DNA of 49,532 nt from an uncultured Acetatifactor sp. (GCA_947588705.1 CANPYT010000012.1:1-49532); one strand, 5' to 3'; shown: positions 8,482 through 18,155, numbered from the stretch's first letter. A program made the numbers and translations. Notes: generated by a model from the letters alone, not told the origin.

Positions 8482-8660
8482 ACACTCTGTGCCGGCACTT
8501 GCCTTAGTTTCCGCTGCAGCGCCTTTCAAGGCGATACGGCTTTTGGAACGGCTATTCTTTACCGCCATCCGCCAGGTGCTTTCGGCTGGGGAGGCTTGGA
8601 ACCCCTGCGGCTTATGCAAAAACCAATATGCCACAAAAACAGCGGGGTATGCGGAAAGCC

Positions 8661-10406
8661 TTATTCGCCTGATACGGGGCCATATGTGTTAAATTCAACA
8701 TCCCTGTATTCGTCCCTCACCCGGAAGCCTTCTGACAGGTCATTCCCTCTGAGTTCTATTGAATCTAAACGATATTCCGACGGGGTGCTCGGGAAACAAT
8801 GATATCCGATCCTGTCACCCTCCGTTGGAACATATATGGTCAGCCCTTCCCAAGCAACCTCCTTGTACGGCATGTAATAATAATCCTGTGGTTTTATCAA
8901 GGACATATCTACCCATTTGCAGTCAAAGCGGATAAGGAAAAACAGGCAGATCCCGATCACCCCATAAGCCGTTATACAGGATGCCGCCCGGGTCTCTGGC
9001 CGGAAAACGCCGCATAACCACAGGCAGATAGCCGGAAGCAGCAACAGATATGCCCCCCCGTATCGTGTCAGAGGGGCTGAGAAAAACCACAGAAGCAGCT
9101 GTATTGCGCTTGTTGCCGCCAAAACACATATGATCCAGTCGATCTTCCTTTTTTTCCATTGGGAGAACAGGCGGACGATCAGAGCAATAATGCAGAGGAT
9201 ATTGATGACAAACAGGATCTTATACCATATGTTGAGCGTTAGGTACCAGACCGGAAACCACTGCTTAAAACCTGCATTGTAAAGCTCTATGCTTTTCATT
9301 CCTCTTCCCCATGCCATAATTTCCCTTTTATCAAAATCTACAAGGGAGGCAGGCATCTTCCAATCGACTTGAAACAGGTCGATGGCAGAATAAGGATAAA
9401 GCAAATATCCTGAAATGATCACATTTCTGGCTAAAAACGGAAGGAGCACGGCTATGCCTGCAGCCAGAAGCTTAAAAATATCCCGGAAACGTTTCTCTTT
9501 CAAAAGCATCACGGCCGGATATACCGCAAGTAATATCATGCCGCCGGACGATAACTTTATTGTGACAGCCCATACCACAAAGATACACAATTCCCCATAC
9601 TTCATGATTTCCTGCTCTTTTTTCTCGCGCAATTCCGCCCATTTTGCCGCAATATATAGCACAAGGCCCTGGGTCATAACATCGGATCCCGGCGCGGACA
9701 ACGCCCGCAGGACCTCATCTCCCATAAAATAGATCATGAAAGCCAGCTTTAAGAAGTCAGATATCTTAAGTGTTTCTTTCTTCCAAACAGATAAGGTGCT
9801 TATGGAATAGACGATGAAAATAGCGGCCACCAGGCAATTCAAAGAGTGTAAAGACCGATTCAGGGTAAAACGCCAGCTGAATAATGCCTGCAGGCAGAAA
9901 AAGGCACTGTTATATGCAAATCGGTTATGCAGATTTCCCAGCCCTTTTACAACGCCGTATTCTTCTATCCAACGGATTGCCTGGGCATGATACAAGTAGG
10001 TGTCATACAGAGATGTACTCCCTGAGCTTACCCAGAGAAGTATTCCCCCAACGGATACGGCAATTATGAAATATCTGCAAAAGCGCCTGCTGCCAACACA
10101 GCCGGCCATATAACCTGCCAGGGGCTTACGCAGCATTATCATCAGTGCAAGCGCCAATATGCCTAATAAAACATTGGCCCATCCCCCAACCTTCCCAAAA
10201 CAGCTGAACATCTGGGCATACACAGTGGCCGCGCATAATCCCCGCATGAGCAGCATGTCCAAACTGCCGCCAATATGTTCTTTGCCATATAAAATTCTTG
10301 TGGCGCCCAAGCCCAAAATAAAGCATGTTCCCAATATCCATATCCAGTTTATCATATTCACAAGCATGATCTCGCCCTCATTTCGATTTCTGTCATGTCT
10401 CCCCAT
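8661..10406 (-). CDS. Polytopic membrane protein, LIC_10190-like
   Basis: This protein of about 581 residues has 11-13 hydrophobic segments and a C-terminal soluble tail of about 90 residues (from about KPQDYYYMPYKEVAW). The start at 10406 has AAGGA upstream; 10367 is the alternative. Codons above 10439 are excluded because the promoter at 10446-10475 would start transcription below them. The loop STSLYDTYLYHAQAIRWIEE followed by GNLHNRFAYNSAFF matches what I recall of the LIC_10190 membrane family, which has a GT-C glycosyltransferase-like layout. The acceptor is unknown. It is a single gene with its own promoter, directly beside the element's right end. Confidence 0.7.
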   Translation of the reverse strand: MGRHDRNRNEGEIMLVNMINWIWILGTCFILGLGATRILYGKEHIGGSLDMLLMRGLCAATVYAQMFSCFGKVGGWANVLLGILALALMIMLRKPLAGYMAGCVGSRRFCRYFIIAVSVGGILLWVSSGSTSLYDTYLYHAQAIRWIEEYGVVKGLGNLHNRFAYNSAFFCLQALFSWRFTLNRSLHSLNCLVAAIFIVYSISTLSVWKKETLKISDFLKLAFMIYFMGDEVLRALSAPGSDVMTQGLVLYIAAKWAELREKKEQEIMKYGELCIFVVWAVTIKLSSGGMILLAVYPAVMLLKEKRFRDIFKLLAAGIAVLLPFLARNVIISGYLLYPYSAIDLFQVDWKMPASLVDFDKREIMAWGRGMKSIELYNAGFKQWFPVWYLTLNIWYKILFVINILCIIALIVRLFSQWKKRKIDWIICVLAATSAIQLLLWFFSAPLTRYGGAYLLLLPAICLWLCGVFRPETRAASCITAYGVIGICLFFLIRFDCKWVDMSLIKPQDYYYMPYKEVAWEGLTIYVPTEGDRIGYHCFPSTPSEYRLDSIELRGNDLSEGFRVRDEYRDVEFNTYGPVSGE

Positions 10407-10445
10407 GTAAATCCTTATCGATAACTGGCAGACAACCTTTGTCAT

Positions 10446-10475
10446 AGTATATCGAGAGTTTATAAGAATTGTCAA
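10446..10475 (-). promoter_or_regulatory. Promoter of the polytopic membrane protein gene
   Basis: On the minus strand, TTGACA (10475-10470) and TATACT (10451-10446) are 18 bases apart. Transcription would begin near 10439, which fixes the start codon of the gene to 10406 or 10367. Confidence 0.75.
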
Positions 10476-10637
10476 GGGTCAAGGGAAGTCTGGCCCAGCG
10501 AATGGCGCAGGCTGGACTGTTGCTTTTTCATAGTGATGAGGAAATAAAAAGAAAAGTATTTTCACGGAAGAACTTATATGTTAAAATAAATATTGTATTT
10601 TAGCACGACAATTTGATCAATCAGGAGGAGTATCGGT

Positions 10638-12356
10638 ATGGGACAGAAGAATTCTGAAGAAGAGAAGGTGGTATTGCTGCATTCGCTGCGTCTGCGCCTG
10701 GTAGCGCTTGCGCTTGTATCGGTTCTGATAACAGTAGCGGTTATCGCGGCGATCCTGCTGCCGAGCAGCAGGGATATCATAATCTCGGCGGCAAAAAATA
10801 ATATGGTCTCCCTGGCCCGGTCTTACGGGGAACGGCTGAATGAACAGATCGCCGACGGAGATATGGGGCAGGGCGGATATGAGGGGGCTGCTGCTGTCCT
10901 GAAAGGCGTTGGGGTGGAAGGGCTGTCTTCTTCTTATGCGTATCTTGTGGCGCCCGACGGTACTGTGGTATACCATCCCACAGAGTCCAAGGCAGGGAAG
11001 ATGGCGGAAAGCGCGGTAATCTCCGGGGTGATCCGGCAGGTAAACCAGGGGAATCCGCCGAAAGGGGCCGATTCTTCCTCATACGATCTCAACGGTGTTG
11101 AGAAATATGAAGCCTATATGCTCCTGGATGACAACAGTATACTTGTGGTGTCTGCGGACAAGACGGAGGTGCTGGGAACTTTCAGGAACCTGGAGCTCAG
11201 GATGCTGGTTGGCGTGATCGTTGTTGTGGCGCTGCTGGTGGTTCTGATATTCGCTTTGGTGGGTGTCCTGCTGCGTCCTCTGGATACGCTGACGGAAATC
11301 ATCAACGATACCGCAAACTTTGACTTCCATCACAATCCTGCCAGCCCGAAGGTCTGCGCCCGCAAGGATGAGATCGGCCTGATCGGCCGCGCTATCAGGA
11401 AAATGAGGAAGAATCTGCGGGCGATCATCAATGATATTGAGACGGTCAACCGTCAGATCACGGATAATGTAAAAGAGCTGAGCAATATTTCGGAAGCCAT
11501 CAATGTCCAGTGCGTGGATAACAGCGCCACCACTCAGGAGCTGGCGGCTGGCATGGAGGAGACTTCCGCGGCTACAGAGACGATAGCGACCAATATCAAC
11601 CATGTCCGCAACGATGCGGATGATATCCGGTCCATGTCCGACGAGGGCCGCCAGACGGCTGAGGAAGTGAGGCAGCGGGCGGAAGAGCTGAAGACCACCA
11701 CCCATAACGCCGCGGAGAAGACCACGAAGCTGTATGAGTCTGTAAGGGAGCGGACGGAGAAAGCAATCGAGGATTCCAAGGCCATCGACAAGATCAACGA
11801 GCTGGCGGATGCGATCATGGCGATCTCTTCCCAGACGAGCCTGCTGGCGCTGAACGCTTCCATCGAAGCCGCCCGCGCGGGCGAGGCCGGCAGAGGGTTT
11901 GCGGTAGTCGCGACGGAAGTGGGAAATCTGGCGAACCAGACCTCTGAGACGGTGAACAGCATCAATCAGATCGTGGAAGAAGTGAACGTGGCGGTGGGCA
12001 ATATGACTGCGGCGCTGACAGATACGGTAGACTTTCTGGAAAAGGTAGTCCTGAAGGACTATGACAGCTTCTCCGCGGTGGGGCAGCAGTATGACAATGA
12101 TGCGGAGGTATTCCAGAAGAGCATGAGCAGTATCCGGGAGGCGGTCAATTCCCTCACCGGCACTATCGGCGAGGTGGTGGAGAAGGTGTCTGCCATCAAC
12201 GCTACGGTAAATGAGGCTGCGGGCGGTGTGTCCAATATTGCCGATAAGACCTCTGATATCGTGAGCCAGACCATCCAAAACGGCAATCTGGTAGATGACT
12301 GCCTGAATACGGTAAAGAAGCTGCAGGACATTTCCGGGATGTTTAAGCTGGAATAA
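10638..12356 (+). CDS. Methyl-accepting chemotaxis protein
   Basis: A transmembrane chemoreceptor that signals to CheA/CheW. ATG 10638 follows AGGAGG at 10622-10627. The 572 residues comprise a first membrane helix (about 22-45), a periplasm-type sensor region of about 140 residues with a Cache-like core ([21 protein letters not shown]), and a second membrane helix (about 190-215). A HAMP segment and the long signalling coiled coil follow, with the conserved hairpin tip [20 protein letters not shown]. There is no C-terminal CheR-binding pentapeptide. No other chemotaxis or flagellar genes are in the window, so it is an orphan receptor. The ligand cannot be read from sequence, but the sensor suggests a small metabolite. 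Confidence 0.93.
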   Translation: MGQKNSEEEKVVLLHSLRLRLVALALVSVLITVAVIAAILLPSSRDIIISAAKNNMVSLARSYGERLNEQIADGDMGQGGYEGAAAVLKGVGVEGLSSSYAYLVAPDGTVVYHPTESKAGKMAESAVISGVIRQVNQGNPPKGADSSSYDLNGVEKYEAYMLLDDNSILVVSADKTEVLGTFRNLELRMLVGVIVVVALLVVLIFALVGVLLRPLDTLTEIINDTANFDFHHNPASPKVCARKDEIGLIGRAIRKMRKNLRAIINDIETVNRQITDNVKELSNISEAINVQCVDNSATTQELAAGMEETSAATETIATNINHVRNDADDIRSMSDEGRQTAEEVRQRAEELKTTTHNAAEKTTKLYESVRERTEKAIEDSKAIDKINELADAIMAISSQTSLLALNASIEAARAGEAGRGFAVVATEVGNLANQTSETVNSINQIVEEVNVAVGNMTAALTDTVDFLEKVVLKDYDSFSAVGQQYDNDAEVFQKSMSSIREAVNSLTGTIGEVVEKVSAINATVNEAAGGVSNIADKTSDIVSQTIQNGNLVDDCLNTVKKLQDISGMFKLE

Positions 12357-12420
12357 GGAAAGCTGGAATAAGGAAGGCTGGGATAGGGAAAGCTGGGATA
12401 AAGCAGGCTGGGTTAAGGAA
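12346..12420 (+). repeat. Five tandem 15-base units starting in the chemoreceptor stop region
   Basis: Units at 12346, 12361, 12376, 12391 and 12406 follow the pattern AGCTGGRATARGGAA with a few changes. Since 15 is a multiple of three, every unit carries a stop codon (TAA, TAA, TAG, TAA, TAA) in the receptor frame. The array therefore duplicates the last three codons (K-L-E) plus stop of the receptor gene. Confidence 0.85.
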
Positions 12421-12483
12421 AGATATGGGGAGAAGGGGTTATCGGGGAAGCGGGATTCAGGAGGAGCGGAAGACAGGCAATAT

Positions 12484-13155
12484 ATGAAGGATAAGTGTTT
12501 TGTGATAGGTGCCGGAGACCTGACCGTCGGAACTCTGAAAGTGGAAGAGGGAGACCTGGTGATAGCCGTGGACGGAGGGCTGGGGTATTGCGGCCTGCTG
12601 GAGGTGGAGCCGGATCTGATCCTGGGAGATTTTGATTCCGTCAGCGCGGAGGAAGAGAAAGCGGTGCGGGCGCTGGAAGCGCAGGCTCCCGAAAAGATCC
12701 TGCGCCTGCCCCGGGAGAAGGATGACACGGATATGCTGGCGGCTCTCAGGGAAGGACTGCGCAGGGGGTATAGGGAGTTTTGGATTTACGGCGGTACCGG
12801 CGGTCGGTTTGACCATACCTTTGCCAACATCCAGTGTCTTTTGTTTTTGAAGTCTCAGGGAGCCGTAGGATATCTGATGGACGGAACGGGAATGACGCTG
12901 GTGATCGAGGACGAGTGCGTGGAGTTTCAGAAAGGGCTGGAGGGATATCTGTCCTTATTTTCCCTGTGCCGGGAATCGGTGGGAGTTACGATCCGCGGGA
13001 TGAAGTATCCGCTGGAAGGGGCAGTGCTTCGCAACGATTTCCCGGTGGGCATCAGCAACGAGTTCACAGGGCAGCGGGCGGCGATATCCGTGGAAAAGGG
13101 GCAGTTGGTTTGCATGGTCCAGTGGTTCAGTGGATCAGAAACAGTTCCAGGATAA
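12484..13155 (+). CDS. Thiamine pyrophosphokinase
   Basis: It transfers pyrophosphate from ATP to thiamine to make the coenzyme thiamine diphosphate in the cytosol. The 223 residues match the family's usual length. The N-terminal catalytic domain holds VIAVDGGLGYC and the metal-binding DLILGDFDSV stretch, then REKDDTDMLAALREGL and GGTGGRFDHTFANI. The C-terminal thiamine-binding beta-sandwich includes SLFSLCRESVGVTIRGMKYP and NEFTGQRAAISVEKG. ATG 12484 is the only reasonable start, although the best ribosome site (AGGAGG, 12459-12464) lies rather far upstream. The usual partners rpe and rsgA are absent here. No thiamine riboswitch is evident upstream, where the 15-base repeat sits. Confidence 0.93.
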   Translation: MKDKCFVIGAGDLTVGTLKVEEGDLVIAVDGGLGYCGLLEVEPDLILGDFDSVSAEEEKAVRALEAQAPEKILRLPREKDDTDMLAALREGLRRGYREFWIYGGTGGRFDHTFANIQCLLFLKSQGAVGYLMDGTGMTLVIEDECVEFQKGLEGYLSLFSLCRESVGVTIRGMKYPLEGAVLRNDFPVGISNEFTGQRAAISVEKGQLVCMVQWFSGSETVPG

Positions 13156-13228
13156 ACACCGCCGCGCAGCAAAAAGCGGACACAGGGAACAGTTCCGCGC
13201 CGGAACCGCCGGAACGTGCGGCCAGGAA

Positions 13229-13270
13229 GCACTGAAACACTGAAATCCTGAAACACTGAAATCCTGAAAT
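13229..13270 (+). repeat. Short tandem repeat after the thiamine pyrophosphokinase gene
   Basis: Alternating 9-base units (ACTGAAACA and CTGAAATCC types) are repeated about four times just before the terminator. It is short and imperfect, and no function is visible. Confidence 0.7.
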
Positions 13271-13304
13271 GCGGTAAGCCCGGTTCTCTCCGCAGCGGCG
13301 CCTA

Positions 13305-13324
13305 AAAAAGGCTGCCGCCTTTTT
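13305..13324. terminator. Bidirectional terminator between convergent genes
   Basis: The 8-base perfect stem AAAAAGGC (13305-13312) with GCCTTTTT (13317-13324) closes a TGCC loop. It has A's on the left and T's on the right, so it serves both the thiamine gene and the minus-strand gene that ends at 13336. Confidence 0.8.
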
Positions 13325-13335
13325 GGTGATCGCTT

Positions 13336-13626
13336 CTACAGATATTCATTGTTGGTTTTGCGCAGAAGAAACTTTACGGGATAACCGCCCTCGTCGCAGA
13401 TAGCCCGGACAACATCCTCCGCAAGTTCTTTCACATTGTCATTGACGCAGAAAACGTAGACATTCTTCCTGCGGTGGAACAGAGAAGGCTTCAGCCAGCG
13501 GATATAGAAAGAGATCCTTTCTTTTAAAAGAGCCTGTTCTATGAGGCGTTTGCACTCCAAGTCTGAGACTTCACAGAGCTCGATTTCGTTATGTACTTTC
13601 AGTGTTGTGTATAATGGCTGGTTCAT
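13336..13626 (-). CDS. Conserved small protein of unknown function
   Basis: This soluble protein of 96 residues starts at 13626, with GGAG six bases upstream; the longer frame to 13725 has no ribosome site. The sequence is MNQPLYTTLKVHNEIELCEV followed by a helix (LECKRLIEQALLKERISFYI) and a KNVYVFCVNDNVKELAEDVV segment. The alternating strand-helix-strand-helix order suggests a small alpha/beta ferredoxin-like fold. I do not recognise a named family. It stands alone with its own terminator, and no neighbour hints at its job. Confidence 0.7.
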   Translation of the reverse strand: MNQPLYTTLKVHNEIELCEVSDLECKRLIEQALLKERISFYIRWLKPSLFHRRKNVYVFCVNDNVKELAEDVVRAICDEGGYPVKFLLRKTNNEYL

Positions 13627-13850
13627 TTTTTCTCCATTTCTGCGCTTTCCCCGCGCATGACGGGTCTGTGCCGGGCAATTGCCCATACACGGATCCCGCG
13701 ATTGAAAATTTTGATCTTCAACCATGACTTTAACAGAATTATTATATCACATCTTTTGCGGGAGTGCCATAAGTTTTGTGGCTTTACTTCCATGAGATTT
13801 TGCGTTATACTTGTGGTAACAACAAGACAAATTGGAATCCGGGGAAAGGC

Positions 13851-14141
13851 ATGGTGGCAGGGATGGATGTTTTTGAGAGATTAGGTGATACCATTTCCAC
13901 AAAGGGAAAGGAAGCGGCGGATAAGGCCAGGAACGCGGCGGAGATCTTGAGCCTGCGGAGTCAGATCTCCACCTGTGAAGAGGTTATAAAGAAGAATTAT
14001 CTGGAGATCGGCAGGCTTTATTATGAGAGGTATGGGCAGGATCCGGATGCGCCGTTTGAAAAACAGAGGAAAGCGATCCAGAATGCCCGGACAGGGGCGG
14101 AGAGCCTGCAGGCCCAGATCGATCGGCTGAAAGGGCTTTGA
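13851..14141 (+). CDS. Small coiled-coil protein, Lachnospiraceae-type
   Basis: A soluble 96-residue protein (92 if started at ATG 13863). ATG 13851 has GGGGAAAGG directly upstream, while 13863 begins the conserved part MDVFERLGDTISTKGKEAAD. The chain is mostly amphipathic helix with a break at IGRLYYERYGQDPDAPFEKQ. Similar short proteins often join a zinc ribbon domain at their C-terminus in related bacteria. No cysteine pairs are present here, so this copy lacks that part. Function is unknown. It is a single-gene transcript ended by the stem at 14261-14316. Confidence 0.7.
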   Translation: MVAGMDVFERLGDTISTKGKEAADKARNAAEILSLRSQISTCEEVIKKNYLEIGRLYYERYGQDPDAPFEKQRKAIQNARTGAESLQAQIDRLKGL

Positions 14142-14163
14142 ATCGGACCGGTGACGGTGTTTT

Positions 14164-14246
14164 CCGGAAGGGTATTGGAAGGGTATTGGAAGGATTTCGG
14201 AAAAATTTCGGAAGGGTTTCGGAAGAATTTCGGAAGGGTTTTGAAA
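14164..14246 (+). repeat. Imperfect 11-12-base tandem repeat
   Basis: Seven or so units of the type CGGAAGGGTTT / TGGAAGGGTAT run in a row directly after the small gene's stop and before its terminator. No open frame of interest covers them. Confidence 0.75.
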
Positions 14247-14260
14247 AGATTTTCCGTATA

Positions 14261-14316
14261 AAAGACCATGCGGGGAGCAAAGCAATAGGAAGCTCTGTTC
14301 CCGGCATGGTCTTTTT
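14261..14316. terminator. Long bidirectional terminator hairpin
   Basis: AAAGACCATGC (14261-14271) pairs perfectly with GCATGGTCTTT (14304-14314), and the inner bases GGGAGC/GCTC-TTCCC extend it imperfectly. T's follow on both strands. It ends the small gene and probably also the penicillin-binding protein gene on the other strand. Confidence 0.75.
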
Positions 14317-14372
14317 GTGTCTCTCAGCACGGCTTTGCGGATGGAGCAGGCCGGACTGATGCGGTCTCCCGT

Positions 14373-17081
14373 TTATTGAGCTGGCTGCTGAGGCTGCTGT
14401 TCCGGCGGAAGGACCTGGGCGGCAGCCCGCCGCTGCGCCAGTTCCTGCATTTGGGCATTCAGGATGGCTTCGTAATCAGGATTGGCGTAAAAGGCGGCGT
14501 CATGCTGGCAGACATTTGAAGTCCTGGGCTGATTGATCGTCTGTGTTCCGTCCGGGTTGGTGATCAGGGTAGTGGAGCCCGGGATCAGGGCGGGATCCTC
14601 AAGCAGAGGCAGCGTTATCGTCCCGTGGATCTTAAACGGGCAGTCTTCGCTGGCCGCCAGCATATCATATTCGCAGATATCGCCCTGATAGTGGATGTCG
14701 CAGTAATCTACGGGTTCTGTGCCCTCCGCAAAGTATTCGGTCTTGAGCTCCTCCTCGGGGCAGATACCGGCGATGGGAAGCTTGCCGGACTTGCTGCAGA
14801 CCTGGGCCATCACGATACCCTGCGGGGTAATGAAGGACTCGTTTGGCAGATTCTCGTGGACCCTGGACATGACCGCTCGCCACAGAGCCTTGGATACATT
14901 GGTTCCCCCGGTCTTGATGCTGTTGTCGTAGCCGGACCAGACTACGCAGGTATAATAAGGGGTAAATCCGGCAAACCACACGTCCTTGGGACCGGTGGAA
15001 GTTCCTGTTTTGCCGGCGATCGCCATCTCATTGGACCATCTTACCGCGGTGCCGGTCCCGCCGGGAGCGGAGACCACATCCACCATGGCGTCGGTCAGAA
15101 GGAAAGCAGTGGTCTCCTTGATGACCCGCCTTGTGCTGGGGGAAGTGTTGTCCAGGATGACGTTGCCCTCGGAGTCAACCACTCTCGAATAGAGCTTGGG
15201 CGTCACGTAGGTGCCCATATTCGCGATGGTGGCGTAGGCGGCGGTCATCTCATAGGGGGAGACGCCGTAAGTAAGGCCGCCCAGAACTGTGGATTGCCCC
15301 AGGTCCGTGCAGAATTTACCGCCGATAGTGACACCGTCGGTCAGGGTGGTGAAACCGAAATTTTTCAGGTAATCATAGCCCAGCTGGGGCGTGATCACGG
15401 TAAAGGTCTTTACGCTGACAATGTTCAGGGAACGGGTAATGGCGTCGCGGATGGACTGTATGCCCCGGTAGGCGTTGTTATAGTTGTCCACGGAGTTGCC
15501 GTCATCATAATTAAAAGGCGCGTCGTTGTACACGGTGGCAAGCGTCTGCCCGGCGCTGTCCAGCGCGGCTGCGAAAGCGGCAAGAGGCTTGAAGGTGGAG
15601 CCCGGAGAGCGCAGGGCGTTTGTGGCACGGTTCAAGGTACGCCGGCCTTCCTTTGTACCCCTGCCCCCTACAATGGCGGTCACATACCCGGTGCTCTGGT
15701 CTTCGATCACCAGCGCGGCCTGGGGCTGGGGCGTCATGGAAATAGACTCCTCATAGTTGCCTTCCGTATTTTCCACGCCCAGCTCCTCCATCATGGCGGC
15801 GCGGTAAGTCTCAATGGCCTCGTTGGCGGCGTCCTGGGACTTAAAGATCAGGTTGAACTTTTTGTCCTTATTCGCCTTGAACCAGGTCATCATGTTTTCC
15901 TTACTGTAGTTGACTACCTCTCCGGAGGGAGTATAGATGCTGAGGGCATAGGACAGGTACCAGTCCGTGTTCTCCGGGAAGTTTTCAGGGTTGGCAAATT
16001 CCTCGTCGGCGATGGCCTGGATGGCGGGATCCATGGTGGACTCAATGCGCAGCCCACCGGAGGTCAGCAGGTTTTCCGCCATAATATCCGTGTACCCGGC
16101 GATATTTATCAGGTCTTCTTTTACCTGCTCATAGACGGCATCCGAGAAGTAAGAGCCGGCGGTAGTCACCGTACTCACGCGGTAGCTTGCGTCATGGGAG
16201 GCAATCCGCTGGTAGACGTCGTCTGTGTCCGCCATGGCCTCCTCGTATTCCTCCTGGGTGATAAATTCCAGATCCCTCATGTTTTTAAGGCATTTTTCCC
16301 GCCGGGCCTGATTGTTTTCCGGGTTCCGGATGGGATTGAGCCCGGTGGGGCTCTGGGTGATGCAGGCGATGACCGCGGCCTCGGACACGGTCAGGTCGCT
16401 GGCGGATTTGCCGAAGTACCGCTGAGAAGCCGCCTCCACGCCGAGAGTGTTCTGCCCGAGGTTGATGGCGTTCATGTAGCACAGCAGGATGTCGTCCTTG
16501 GAATAATATTTTTCGATCTCAATGGCGAGGAACTGTTCCTGAAGCTTCCGCTTGATCTTTTTGATCATGTTCTTGCCCTCGGAAGTCCATTCCGGGAACA
16601 CCGTGTTCTTCAGGAGCTGCTGCGTGATGGTACTGCCGCCCTGGGCGGTACTGCCGTGGGATTTCAGGAATAGGAAGCCCGCCCTGGCCATTCCCATGAA
16701 ATCGATGCCGTTGTGCTGGTAAAAGCGCTCATCCTCGATGGCCACGAATGCTTTTCCCAGATAATCGGGCAGCATGTCGATGGACGCCACGGGGATACGG
16801 TTCGAGTTGGTCGTCACATACTGGTCGATCTCGTTTCCCGCGTTATCGTAGACGATAGTAGCTTGTCCGGAAGCGACCACATCGCTCAGGCGGATGCTTG
16901 GCGTGGAGGCGAGGATGCCACGATAGGCGCCGATGCCTCCTGCCACGGCGCAGATGCCGATACCGACCACAGCCGCCAGCGCCAGTTTCAGGATGGTAAG
17001 CAGAAACTTCCGTTCCCATTTTATGACTTTAGAATTCAGCGTCCGCTGTTTGGCCCGGACGCCTCTTTTTCCATAATCCAT
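14373..17081 (-). CDS. Class A penicillin-binding protein (bifunctional transglycosylase/transpeptidase)
   Basis: It polymerises lipid II glycan strands and cross-links peptidoglycan outside the membrane. The start is 17081, with GAGGAG just upstream; a longer frame to 17120 has no ribosome site. The 902 residues hold a basic cytosolic tail and one membrane anchor (about 28-52). The GT51 domain follows, with EDERFYQHNGIDF (catalytic Glu116) and GGSTITQQLLKN. The transpeptidase has SPGSTFKP (Ser495, Lys498), SLN and GKTGTS. The end is a cysteine-containing region and a Gln/Pro-rich tail. All catalytic motifs are intact. It forms a single-gene unit, one of probably several such enzymes in the cell. 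Confidence 0.95.
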   Translation of the reverse strand: MDYGKRGVRAKQRTLNSKVIKWERKFLLTILKLALAAVVGIGICAVAGGIGAYRGILASTPSIRLSDVVASGQATIVYDNAGNEIDQYVTTNSNRIPVASIDMLPDYLGKAFVAIEDERFYQHNGIDFMGMARAGFLFLKSHGSTAQGGSTITQQLLKNTVFPEWTSEGKNMIKKIKRKLQEQFLAIEIEKYYSKDDILLCYMNAINLGQNTLGVEAASQRYFGKSASDLTVSEAAVIACITQSPTGLNPIRNPENNQARREKCLKNMRDLEFITQEEYEEAMADTDDVYQRIASHDASYRVSTVTTAGSYFSDAVYEQVKEDLINIAGYTDIMAENLLTSGGLRIESTMDPAIQAIADEEFANPENFPENTDWYLSYALSIYTPSGEVVNYSKENMMTWFKANKDKKFNLIFKSQDAANEAIETYRAAMMEELGVENTEGNYEESISMTPQPQAALVIEDQSTGYVTAIVGGRGTKEGRRTLNRATNALRSPGSTFKPLAAFAAALDSAGQTLATVYNDAPFNYDDGNSVDNYNNAYRGIQSIRDAITRSLNIVSVKTFTVITPQLGYDYLKNFGFTTLTDGVTIGGKFCTDLGQSTVLGGLTYGVSPYEMTAAYATIANMGTYVTPKLYSRVVDSEGNVILDNTSPSTRRVIKETTAFLLTDAMVDVVSAPGGTGTAVRWSNEMAIAGKTGTSTGPKDVWFAGFTPYYTCVVWSGYDNSIKTGGTNVSKALWRAVMSRVHENLPNESFITPQGIVMAQVCSKSGKLPIAGICPEEELKTEYFAEGTEPVDYCDIHYQGDICEYDMLAASEDCPFKIHGTITLPLLEDPALIPGSTTLITNPDGTQTINQPRTSNVCQHDAAFYANPDYEAILNAQMQELAQRRAAAQVLPPEQQPQQPAQ

Positions 17082-17152
17082 TGTCTCCTCACATTCTGCC
17101 GCCAGGCGGCTCCGTGTCAAATGCGTGTATTCCTGTCAAAGCTTTGCAAGTA

Positions 17153-17158
17153 ATTATA
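17153..17158 (-). promoter_or_regulatory. Probable -10 box of the penicillin-binding protein gene
   Basis: TATAAT reads on the minus strand at 17158-17153 in AT-rich DNA, about 70 bases before the start codon. The -35 region is AT-rich (TTTCTT) and poor. Confidence 0.5.
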
Positions 17159-17252
17159 ACAAAATTTGGTATGTAAAGAAAGGTTTTTTCTTTATTTTAA
17201 TAATTGTTTCACATTTTGGGAAAATTATGCTATTCTAAGTTCAGTTGGGGCC

Positions 17253-17402
17253 GAGGTCCTGCCGGAGCCCAAGTCTTGCGGAAGCTTAAATTCTGCAAGG
17301 GTTTAGGGTTTGTGGGAGCCTAAGTCCTGCAAGGGGCTAAACTCTGCCAGGGTTGAAGTTCTGCAGGGGTTAAGCTCTGCGGGGGCCGAAATTCCGCCGG
17401 AA
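17253..17402 (+). repeat. Degenerate 17-base tandem repeat, about eight units
   Basis: Units of the form AAGTYCTGCRRGGGYTT, 16-17 bases long, run head to tail between the divergent penicillin-binding protein and YigZ genes. The copies differ at several positions each, so this is an old array. It fills most of the gap from 17159 to the next ribosome site. Confidence 0.8.
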
Positions 17403-17464
17403 AAGGCTGTGCGCAGGGGCGTTAGAGGCGAGAGCGTTATTGTTATGACAGAGGTGCCGTGAGA

Positions 17465-18151
17465 ATGGAGAATACAGATAACAGGCCGGATTCCTACCGG
17501 GTGCTGATCCGGGGCGGGCAGGGGGAATACCAGGAGAAGAAATCCCGGTTCATAGCCACGATCAGGAAGTGCGAGAGCGAGCAGGAGGCAGCGGCCTTTA
17601 TAGAAGAAATGAAGAAAAAATACTGGGACGCCAGGCACAACTGTTCCGCCTGCTGCATCGGCCCCAGGGGGGAGCTGACGCGCTGCAGCGACGACGGGGA
17701 GCCGGGCGGGACCGCGGGCAGGCCAATGTTGGAAGTGCTTCTGGGGGCGGAGCTGCGGAATGTGGCGGCCGTGGTGACCAGATATTTCGGCGGTGTGCTT
17801 CTTGGAACCGGCGGGCTGGTGCGGGCTTATACCAGAGCGGTGCAGGAAGGGCTGAAAAACTGTGTGATCGGCAGGATGCGGGCTGGCGTGGAGGCGGAGA
17901 TCTGCGCGGATTACAACGGGGTCGGAAAGATCCTGTACCTGCTGGGGAATGCCGGCATCGATCCGGTCTCCAGCGAATATACCGAGCGGGTTGCCCTGAA
18001 GATCCTGGTGCCCCGGGAGCAGATGGGGGAACTTCGGGCGAAGATCGTGGAGGCCACCGCCGGGCAGGCAGAGTTTCGCCTGGGAAAAGAGCTTTATTTT
18101 GTTGACAAAGAGGGGTCTGACGTGGCAGACTTTTCTCAGAGAAATAAGTAA
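17465..18151 (+). CDS. yigZ: YigZ/IMPACT family protein
   Basis: This is a cytosolic protein of about 228 residues. ATG 17465 is preferred, with GAGG at 17451-17454; GTG 17459 is an alternative. The N-terminal UPF0029/IMPACT domain shows KSRFIATIRKCESEQEA, AFIEEMKKKYWDARHNCSA, the conserved SDDGEPGGTAGRPML and VTRYFGGVLLGTGGLVRAY. The C-terminal half is the DUF1949-type ferredoxin-like domain. The eukaryotic relative IMPACT controls translation stress signalling. The bacterial role is unclear, perhaps ribosome- or nucleic acid-linked. The domain order and length are normal for the family. It is followed at once by a large direct repeat and then mgtE. Confidence 0.9.
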   Translation: MENTDNRPDSYRVLIRGGQGEYQEKKSRFIATIRKCESEQEAAAFIEEMKKKYWDARHNCSACCIGPRGELTRCSDDGEPGGTAGRPMLEVLLGAELRNVAAVVTRYFGGVLLGTGGLVRAYTRAVQEGLKNCVIGRMRAGVEAEICADYNGVGKILYLLGNAGIDPVSSEYTERVALKILVPREQMGELRAKIVEATAGQAEFRLGKELYFVDKEGSDVADFSQRNK

Positions 18152-18155
18152 CCGG

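Noticed and set aside
12159..12480. Thiamine riboswitch before the pyrophosphokinase gene
   Set aside because: No conserved TPP-riboswitch core is visible; the region is the receptor gene end and the 15-base repeat.
14625..16673. Open frame of 682 codons on the plus strand
   Set aside because: It is the complement of the penicillin-binding protein gene, has no ribosome site, and its composition is the mirror of the real gene. The same holds for long antisense frames over the recombinases, groEL, the chemoreceptor and GH43.
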